From Daucus carota subsp. sativus (taxonomy: Eukaryota; Streptophyta; Magnoliopsida; Apiales; Apiaceae), in NCBI RefSeq assembly GCF_001625215.2, contig NC_030382.2, positions 33,714,610 through 33,778,609 of the forward strand: a stretch of DNA of 64,000 nt, in the 5' to 3' direction. Each line of letters starts with the position of its first letter. The stretch's first letter is position 1. Shown here one piece after another: positions 36,440-45,800 of this stretch. The notes beneath the pieces were generated by a model, which saw only the letters and a list, made by a program, of their open reading frames with translations, made no database searches and was not told the origin of the DNA. The position numbers were made by a program, and so were the translations under genes.

Positions 36440-36568
36440 CTCCTAATAGTTTTTTTCTTAGGATTTATGCTTATATACCTTACAAAGGAGTATTTGTTCT
36501 AATATGAGCCAGAGTCGAACCCGGGTGCTCAACGACAATGGAGGATAAACCCACCACTTAGGCTATCC
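36440..36568 (-). mobile_element. tRNA-derived SINE in the intron of copy 1
   Basis: On the minus strand there is a Pol III A-box match (TAGCCTAAGTGG, 36554-36565) and a B-box match (GGGTTCGACTC, 36512-36522) about 32 bp apart, then an A-rich 3' tail near 36450. The equivalent intron of copy 2 lacks this block. It is not a tRNA: the cloverleaf arms are absent. Confidence 0.7.
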
Positions 36569-36811
36569 AATCATGCTAAAAATGGAAATATAAATTAATA
36601 TGAGCGTTTTGTTAAACTAACTAAAAATCTCATAAACGGCAAATCAAGAATCACGAGTGGCAGTTGAAAACAACAGGGGGATCTTTAAGGCTCATTTCAA
36701 GTATGTAATAAATAAATAATTGAATATTAAGAAAAATACCTGGACCACTCAGTTGAGTTAGAAACAAGCGAGACCAATTAGTGAGATCATAAGCAGCAAC
36801 AGCGCTATACT

Positions 36812-37502
36812 TGATAACGCCAATCTCCGATCCTGGTCCTTCCTCCGCCGTGGATGACGGTTCTGCGGTGTAGCTGCTGGAAGGGCTCCTACAAAACAAC
36901 ACCGGAGGGGGGTTTTGGCCCCGCGGCGCCTCCGGCGTGAGAGTAAGAGCAGGCTTTGGAAGGATAAAGACTAGAAAGTGTGTTATCTATATGTGGTGGG
37001 TGAAGGTGTATGTGTGGTGGTTGCTGGTGGCTGGTGGCTGAGAGTATTTAAGTATATGCTGAGTGTAAGTGTGTGTGAGGATGAGTGTAGAGAGTGAAGT
37101 TAACCCTTAAACTCTTGATCCTTGGTCTATTTATAGGCCAGGGATTAGGGTTTAAGGGTGCGTACCTGTATCCTGGTCCTACACGTGTAGGGGTTTGATC
37201 CCCTACACGTGTCCAGGTGTCAGCGTAGAAGTAGTATTTTGGAATGTTCCCTGGCTTGTCTCTATCGCCAGTAGTTGACCGTTATGTTTGTCTTTATCGT
37301 GTCAGTCTGTGTCTTGTGCAGCAAGTGTCGGCTGGTACATGTGTATCCGGGTGAGTAGCGAGTCTCATGTACCCGGGTAAGCAGTCATGTCCGGGTTGTA
37401 TCACCTGTCAAGGCTGGGGATGTCCTGTTGTGTTGGTGGCTACCCGGGCTGGACGTTCCTCTTAAGGGACCCGGGTCCTTTTGCTCGGGTTATACCCTAT
37501 CA
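36812..37502 (-). repeat. 3' LTR of the Tat element
   Basis: 691 bp, from TGATAACGCC to TATACCCTATCA in plus orientation. It lies next to the polypurine tract (complement of 37503-37519, GGGAGTGGGGGGC). It is identical to the other LTR by direct reading. Confidence 0.95.
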
Positions 37503-37920
37503 TTTGCCCCCCACTCCCTTATATAGATTTTCTATGTGAGGGAGTAGAGCGGAGCCTTTGTTCTCGTTTTCGTACCCGGGTGTCTGTGTAAGGGTAATGG
37601 TCTTTGCCCCCCGGCCCGGTGAAGGTGAAATTTTCATGTTTGCCACTTTGATTGTATCCGGGTAACTTGTGTTTGCTCTGCTGCCCGGATAGACCTGTGT
37701 AGGGGCTTTCTTTCGCTTTGGTCGGGGAACGTCACGCCCTGTTCGGTTTTTTGATACCCGGGTTTGGAGGATGTGAAGCGTTTGTAATATGAAGGGGTTT
37801 TAACAGCTGTTTGTTTTGAAAATTGAGCCATCGCGCCTTTTGAGGGGGTGAATTATTACAGCTGTAATAACTTCACTCCCCCCAATAGGAAACTGCCACG
37901 TCACTCCTGATTTGATGGTC

Positions 37921-37929
37921 TATATAAAA
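37921..37929 (+). promoter_or_regulatory. TATA box for the antisense gene of the Tat element
   Basis: TATATAAAA lies on the plus strand, about 420 bp inside the 3' LTR and facing the antisense gene. The leader that follows has a good intron donor (ACG|GTAAGT, 38094) and an acceptor at 38890-38891, four bases before the ATG. Confidence 0.6.
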
Positions 37930-38895
37930 GAGGCTTCTCTTTTACTCTTTGGTTTCTCACTTCGCTTTTATCAGTTTCTCTGTAATTTCTTTCACCGTCG
38001 CTCGAGAGTTGTGTTTTCTCGGAAGGTTTCACTGGGGTCTCGGAGATCGTTGTCGTTGTCATCGCAGTTTTTGGTCCGTCGCTGGTTATCACGGTAAGTC
38101 CCCTTTTCGTCTTCTTTTTTCTTCTCTCTTTTTTTTTTTGCATTTCGGAGCTGTTGTATGTACTTTCGTGTTTTCTTCGTTCGTGCTTTTGTTGATTTCG
38201 TGCTTGCGCTTGCCGTGCTTCTTTGTATTCTTCGTCTTGGTATTTCGTTTTTTCGGTAGATTAGATCATACGCTTGCTGGGTTGTTTGATTTTGGGGTTT
38301 TACGGTGTCTCCTGGGTTTTGTGGTTCGAGTGGCTTTTTGTTTGATTGTTTTTGGTTTGAAAATCTGGGTTTTGTTGAATGTTCTTGATGGGATATATGT
38401 ATGTATATGTGTATAGCGGTTAGGGTTTGAAGTTTGATTTATGATTTTGGTTTGAAATGATTTAGAAACTGTTTGTGGCTGTTGGGATTCTTGGGGTTTT
38501 GACTGAACCCGGGTAGGGATTTCTTACCCGGGTTGGGTAGGCGGCATGAAGATTTTTTTATGTGGGGGGGGAGTACTCGGGTAGAGGTCTCGTACTCGGG
38601 TAGAGGCCTTCTTGTCTCTTGGCACTTGTAAGCCTTCTTATGATGGTGTGGTTATAGGATCGGGATCCGGGTACCATTTCAGTAGCTAGTGGTCTCCCCA
38701 CCGCGTAGATTTGAAAATAGGACCCGGGTGTTGTTTTTCAGAATGATGTGTCCGGGTAGTCGTAGTTACATTCTTGTGATTTCCCAACTTATTGTCCCTC
38801 ACATAGATCTAGGACAGGGTCCGGACCCGTATAAAACTTGTAATAAAACTGGTTGAATTTTGAACTGACCCGGGTTCTTCTTTTCCTTTAGGTCT

Positions 38896-41480
38896 ATGGT
38901 CCGGATCCGTAAGAGGGCCAAGAGAGATATTGTTGCGTTTTCTGGTGTGCCCGGGCAATATTCTAGTGATAGTGAGACCGACGAGTGCCAGTCACTAGCA
39001 GACCGTGCTTGTGAAAAGATGGCTGAGAGGGAGGTGGCTTCATCCGGGGTTGTCTCTGAGTTCCAGAAGGTATCCAAGGCCGAGGGGAAGCAGGTTATCA
39101 TGACCCCGGAGGGTATGTGGATGGATACGAAGTCCTACTTCATCACCAAGGCCCCTCTAGCGGATGAGAGGGAGTTTTACCGGGGAATCTCGTCTTTTTA
39201 TAAATTTAAGCACCCCAACGGTCCTCTGGGTGCTTATGATAAGAAGAAGTTCGATGAGGAGTTTAAAACATATGCTGTTGCCCGGGCTCCGTATCCCGTT
39301 AGGAGTTCCTTTAGGGAATTGCCGTGGAAGGTTCAGGATCGATTGATCCGGGTCTCGTTTCAGCTTCCGGATACGGTCGAATGGCGGTGGCCAGAACCCG
39401 AGGAGAGGATCTATCACCGGCCGGCTGACGGGTTTGTTCCAGTGTGGATGGAACACTTGAGATCCGGGTGGAATCCTAGGTGGCATCTGTTTTTTCGCCA
39501 TCTATGCAAGTATGAATATAAATGCTCCCCGATGCAGATCACTCCTAACGCGATCAAGTGGATGACGTGGTTTCTTTGTGCTTGTAACAAAATGGGGTAT
39601 CAGCCTACTCTCAAGTTGTTCCATATGCTTTTCCAATTTAAGAAGTCCGGGGAAAAGCCGTTGTATGAGCTCCGGTTCCGGTCCAAGGAATGTGGTTTGG
39701 GACCCGGGTTCCTGAAACCGGTGATGCATCAGACTTCTTTAAAGAATTGGAATCGTGAGATCCTGATGCTGAAGGGTCTTGATATTCATTATATGCCGTA
39801 TCTGGTAACTGATGATAAGTTGGTGAGAACCAATTTCGGTGCCCCGAGTGCCACGGGGAAGTTTCGAGATCAGCTGATGGAGTTTTGTGGATGTCTCGGG
39901 CAGCAACTGACCCGGGATACCTTTATGCAATTCGATAAGTTACATGAATGGGGATGTGAGTTTCCTTTGCTTTTTGTCGTGTAGGATGACCCGGATCTTC
40001 TGTTTGCCTTATTGTCTCGTTTCTGTTGTATTTTGTACTTAGAAAATTTCTCGAAGTATATGTAAACGGATGGATCCGGGTAATATTTACCCGGGTGTTG
40101 TATTTGGCACTTATTACTTCTTTCTCTCGTGTTTGTGTGTTTTGATATCTTGCTTGTCTATACTTGTTTATGTGACCCGAGTATTGACTTGTGCTTGCAG
40201 GTTTGCCGTATTTTGTTAAGGATCCTTGGAAGAAGATGTCTAACGACTCTTTTGCTGTGGCTTTAAGGAACTTGGGGGGAACTCACACAATCCCAAAGCC
40301 TGCTGCCAAGTCCAAATCTGGGTCAGGGAAAAATGATGAATCCGGGTCCTCCCAGCAAGGAGCGGCTGGTGGAGAGTCAAGTGTTGCCGTGGAAAAAGTT
40401 GCCCTCGGGATGACTGCCGAGGTTCAGGAGTCTGGCAGCCCGGATCTTGTTACCCGGGGGACGAAGAGGAAACAGCCCTCGGCGAGGAAGGCTCCTGCGA
40501 AGATTCCTAAGTCCAAATCCGATCAGGGCAAAGAGATAATGGTGGGGTCCGAGTCTGACTCCGATGAGAGTGAGGATCCGGAGAGGGAAGATACCCGGGT
40601 TGTTCTCGGTGCTGGCAAGTACTCAGCAAGGGAGATAATCAAGTTGATGTCTGGTATCCCAACTGATGAGGATTGGGTGAAGATGGATGACACCGGATTG
40701 GTTAATACCTTCAGAGAGATTGGGAGTCTTTGGGGCCAGGTAGATTCGATTTTGGCCTTTGTTTCTTTTGTCTTATTCCCAAGTCAATATTTTATCTTTT
40801 AGGCTGTTAACTTTGTGGGTCCGGGTTTGCAGCTTGGAGCTCGGTTGGCCGGGTTCAACACTATGGCTTTTGAGGTTATCAAGTCGGAGAGGGACACTGC
40901 TGACGCATGCGGCGAGAGGACCCGGAAGGCCGAGTCGAGCTTAGCTCAGGAGAAGTCGGAGAGGGAGAAGCTGGAATCTGAGCTGGAAAGGCGGGTGAAG
41001 GAGGCCGAGACCCGGATGCAGGCCGCGTGGAAGGAGAAAGTGGACGATGCTGAGGCCCGATCTGTTGATGCCGAAAAGAAAGCGTCCGGGTTCGAGGAGG
41101 AAGTGGGCGTCCTGAAGAGAACCCTAGAGGAGAGGAAAGAGGCTGGGGTTGTCATTGCCGAGTTTCAGAAGTCGACAGCGTATGCCGATGCTCTTAATCA
41201 TGCTGCGGCAGCGGAGGTGGTCCGGTGTTGGCATGTGGCTGAGCGGCATATTAAATCCGATCCGGGGGCTAATCTTCAGAGTTTCATAGAGGCGTACCTT
41301 GCCGCTAAGGACAACATCAAAGCCGGGAAGGGGGAACCTGAACCTTACGAAGGTCCTTCTCCGAGTTTTATTGTTCCTGCCAACCCGGGTAACCATGTTG
41401 TTCTGACTACTTCGGATGTGCCCGTTGATCCGGATTCTCAAGCCAACAACTCTTCAGCGAACGATCCTCCTGTCCTCTAG
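38896..41480 (+). CDS. Spliced antisense gene of the Tat element (putative gypsy-type transposon protein)
   Basis: Three coding exons, 38896-39955, 40201-40739 and 40803-41480, join in phase to 758 aa. A 5' UTR intron (38094-38891) is likely. The N-terminal half has a basic start (RIRKRAKR) and a conserved-looking globular region with CKYEYKCSPMQITPNAIKWM. This resembles the plant 'putative gypsy type transposon' proteins (PF04195-like). The middle has nuclear-signal-like KRKQPSARKAPAK, and the C-terminal third is a long coiled coil (ESELERRVKEAETRMQAA). The strand is opposite to the polyprotein. Its role in the element is unknown. Confidence 0.75.
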
Positions 41481-41689
41481 CTTTTATTTCCTTTGATTCT
41501 GAACATGTTGTCCGAAACAATCTTTTGTGACTCTGAATTAGTTTTTGCCGGATTTGAATATTTATCCGAGGTCCGTGTGGACCCGGGATGTGGATGCTTG
41601 CTTTGCTGCTTTTTATCAAATATTTTCCTGTCATATTTGTTTGTGAATGTTTTGTATGCTTTATGTATTCCAGATTGGCTGTTTGCAAT

Positions 41690-42720
41690 ATTTCTGTACT
41701 TAGAAAATTTTCTAAGTAATTGTAACGCAGGTGTGCCCGGGTCAGTCGTACCCCGGGTGGGTTGCTTTTAGGAAACTTTGTACTTAGAAAATTTTTCTAA
41801 GCAGAGATAATTGTAGTTGTGCCCGGGTAGAATGTACCCGGGTTGATTGCTTGAAATGGCCCGGGCAACGTCTACCCGGGTTGATTGTTTTATACATGTT
41901 TCCACTTAGAATTTTTCTAAGTAATGAAAATAGATGGACCCGGGCAATCGTCTACCCGGATTGATTGCTTTATATATGTTTGCACTTAGAAATTTTCCTC
42001 AGGAAATAAAATAGATGGACCCGGGCAACATACACCCGGGTTGATTGCTTTAATATGTTTGCACTAAGAAAATCTTCTAAGTAAATAAAATAGATGGACC
42101 CGGGGAGATCTTTCCCGGGTTGATTGCTTAAATATGTCTGCACTTAGAGTTTTTTCCAAGTAAAATAAAAAAGATGGACCCGGGCGATGCTTACCCGGGT
42201 TGATTGCTTGAATATGTCTGCACTTAGAATTTTTTCCAAGTAAATGAAATGGATGGACCCGGGCGACTTCCACCCGGGTTGATTGCTTTAGTATGTTTGT
42301 ACTTAGAAATTTTTCCAAGTAAATGAAATGGATGGACCCGGGAAACGTCTACCCGGGTTGATTGCTTTAATAAGTTTGTACTTAGAAATTTTTCCAAGTA
42401 AATGAAATGGATGGACCCGGGCAACCGCTACCCGGGTTGATTGCTTTAATATGTTTGTACTTGGAAATTTTTCCAAGTGAAATGGATGGACCCGGGCAAC
42501 CGATACCCGGGTTGATTGCTTTAATAAGTTTGTACTTAGAAATTTTTCCAAGTAAATGAAAGTGGATAGACCCGGGCAATATTTACCCGGGTTGGTTGCT
42601 TACATAGTTTTGTACTTAGAAATTTTCCAAGTTAATGATTGTATAGATGGACCCGGGTATACCATGCCCGGGTAGCTTGCTCGACATGTTTTGGTTGCCT
42701 TAGAAATTTTCCAAGTAAAT
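41690..42720. repeat. CCCGGG-bounded tandem array, about 13 units of about 79 bp
   Basis: Each unit has two CCCGGG sites about 15 bp apart (ACCCGGGCAACCGCTACCC type), then GGTTGATTGCTT, then a short hairpin-like ACTTAGAAATTTTTCCAAGT. Units start near 41733, 41820, 41860, 41938, 42018, 42099, 42178, 42257, 42336, 42416, 42489, 42570 and 42651. It separates the converging 3' ends of the antisense gene and the polyprotein gene. Open frames across it are repeat artefacts. Confidence 0.92.
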
Positions 42721-42855
42721 AGTAACACAGATTCATCAATCAGTAAAAGACTCCATTGATATATTAAACCTATTACACAGCTTTGAGGATGACCAAAAGT
42801 ACATGATTGCTTTTAGGTATATATAGCTGTCTTCTAGGATCCTTCCTTCTTGATT

Positions 42856-45800
42856 TTACTGATAGAACTTCCTCAACCTAAGACCATGCCAGGTGTTGGA
42901 TACTTCTGACCCATCCATATGCTCCAATTTGTAGGTGCCCGGCCTTAGGACTTCTCTGACTTTGTAAGGGCCTTCCCACTTAGGCATTAGCTTTCCTGTG
43001 TTAGTTGGATCTGAGGCTTCGGTGTCTCGTAGGACCAGGTCCCCTGCTTGAAAATTTCTAACCCGGGATTTCTTGCTGAAGTGGTCCCGGGTCTTCTCTT
43101 TGTACTTTTCCATTCTTGCGATTGCCTGATCTCGGACCTCATCTACCAAGTCCAGGTTGACCCGGAGTCCTTCCTCGTTTGCAATTTCGTCGAAGTTGAT
43201 TACTCTGTGGGAAGGTGACCCGACTTCGATTGGGAGCATTGCCTCCGTTCCATAGGCCAACTTGAAAGGGGTTTCTCCGGTGCTTGTCCGGGGACTGGTT
43301 CGGTATGACCAAAGGACATGAGGTAGTTCTTCTGGCCATTTGCTCTTGCTTTCTTCAAGTCTCTTCTCAATTCCTCTCAGGAGGATCCGGTTGGTGACCT
43401 CTACCTGGCCATTTCCTTGAGGATAGGCGACTGAAGACTTCTTGTGCTTGATGCCTCTTTCGGCCAGGTAGCTTTCAAAGTCTGACCCGATGAACTGGGG
43501 TCCATTATCTGAGACCAGGACTCTTGGTAGCCCGAATCTCATCAGGATGTTGTCCATGAACCGGATGACATCTTGTTGATTGATCGTCCGCATTGCCTTG
43601 GCCTCAACCCACTTGGTCATATAATCAATGGAGACAAGCAAGTATCTGAGGTCTCCTTTAGCCCGGGGGAAGGGTCCCATGATGTCTATCCCCCATACAG
43701 CAAAGGGGATCGGGGATAAGACCGAGGAGGGTAGGACGGGGCTTACCCGGGGCACGTTGCTGAATAGCTGGCAATTTTTGCACTTCTTAACAAACTCGAC
43801 GGAGTCTTGATGAATTGTTGGCCAGTAGTAGCCTTGCCGGATGATTTTATAGGCCAGGCTTTTTGCCGACATGTGATCTCCACAGATCCCTTCGTGAACT
43901 TCCCTCAGACAGTATTCGGCTTCCTCCGGACCTATGCATTTCAGGATTGGGGATGAGTAGGTCCGGCGGAAGAGGATCCCGCCTTCTACGAAAAACTTTG
44001 CTGCCTTAGCTTTTAGTCTTTGAGCTTTTCCCTTGTCCTCGGGTAACTCTCCTTTTTCTATGTAGTTGATCAGGGGAGTCATCCAGGTAGGGTCGTTGTT
44101 GATTTCAAAGATTTCTTCCTGCTCTATTGTGGGTTTGTGCAACTCTTCGAAATACACTGAGCTATCCAGGTCTGCTGAATTTTGGACCAACCTGGAGAGG
44201 TTGTCTGCCTCCGCGTTTTCTTCCCTGCTGACTTGCAAGATTTTGTACCCGGGGATCAGGGTAAGGTAGCTTTTCACCAAGGCTTGATACCTGGTCAGAA
44301 TTGGGTCTTTGGCGAGGTATTCCCCGTTTGTCTGCCTGACCACAATTTGTGAGTCGCTGTAAATGGTCAGGTTTTGGATAGACAGGGTCCGGACTAATTT
44401 CAACCCTGCTAGAAGAGCTTCGTATTCCGCTTGGTTGTTGGTTGCTGCGAAACCGAAGGAGATTGCTGTTTTGATTGTGAACCCATCCGGGCTTTTCAGG
44501 ATTAGCCCGGCTCCTGACCTTTCGGTTGTTGAGGAGCCGTCAACATGGAGTGTCCAAGACCCCGGGTTTGACTCTACCGGGGCTTCTGGTTCAGTTTCCA
44601 TGGGAGTTGATTGGTTTTCTGGGAAGTTGCATTCCACCACGAAGTCTGCCAGGACCTGGGCTTTGACCGCTGTCCGGGGTAGGAAGGTTAGGCTGAACTG
44701 GCTAAGTTCAATTGCCCAGTTGACTAGTCTCCCGGAGATGTCTGGCTTGTGAATGATTTTCCTTAGGGGCTGGTCGGTGACAATCCTGATCTCTCTTCCT
44801 TGAAAGTAGTGTCTGAGTTTCCTGGATGCGGTGATCAGTGCAAACGCAAATTTTTCTAAGTTGGGGTATCTGGTCTCCGCATCTTTGAGGACCTGGCTAA
44901 CATAGTAGACGGGCTTCTGCTGCCCGGCTTCTTCCCTGATCAAGGCTGCCCCGACGGCAAAGGGACCGGCAGACAGATATAGGTAGAGAGGTTCTCCAGG
45001 TAAGGCTTTTGTCAGGATTGGGGGTTTGGACAGGTATGCTTTGATTTCATCAAGGGCTCTTTGGCAATCCGGGCTCCATTCTACCAATTTCTGGTTTTTT
45101 GCCCCTTTTAACAACTCAAAGAATGGTAGGCATCTTTCGGCGAGTTTGGAGACAAACCTTCGGAGTGCCGCTAAGGACCCTGCTAGCTTTTGGACCTCCC
45201 TCTGAGTCCGGGGTGGTTGCATCTCTTGCACAGCTTTGATCTTCTCCGGGTTGGCCTCGATACCCCGGTTGCTTACCATAAAACCCAAAAACTTTCCAGC
45301 CTCTACTCCAAAGGTGCACTTGTCCGGGTTGAGCTTTAGCTTAGTCCTTCTCATGTTCTCGAAACATTCTTTTAGATCAGAAATGTGACCCGGGACCGAA
45401 GTGGATTTGGAGATGATGTCGTCGACGTAGCATTCCAAATTTCTTCCAAGTTGATCTTTGAAAATTTCATTCATGGCTTTTTGGTATGTGGACCCGGCGT
45501 TCCTTAACCCGAAAGGCATCAGTTTGTAGGCATAGACCGCTCGATGGGTTATGAATGCTGTTTTGGCTATGTCTGCTGGGTTCATCTTAACCTGATTGTA
45601 CCCGGAGAAGGCGTCCATAAAGCTTAACATCAGGTGTCCTGACGTGGCATCAATGAGCTGATCGATGCTCGGTAGAGGATAAGGGTCCTTGGGGCATGCT
45701 GCATTCAGATCCGTGTAGTCGACACACATCCTCCACTTGCCGTTTGCTTTCTTTACCATGACTACGTTAGCTAGCCACTCCGGGTATTTGATCTCGCAGA

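Noticed and set aside
42064-42579. Several minus-strand frames with a repeated PGSIHFI-type peptide
   Set aside because: They arise from the 79-bp tandem array, whose period and base bias keep frames open. There is no start context or domain.
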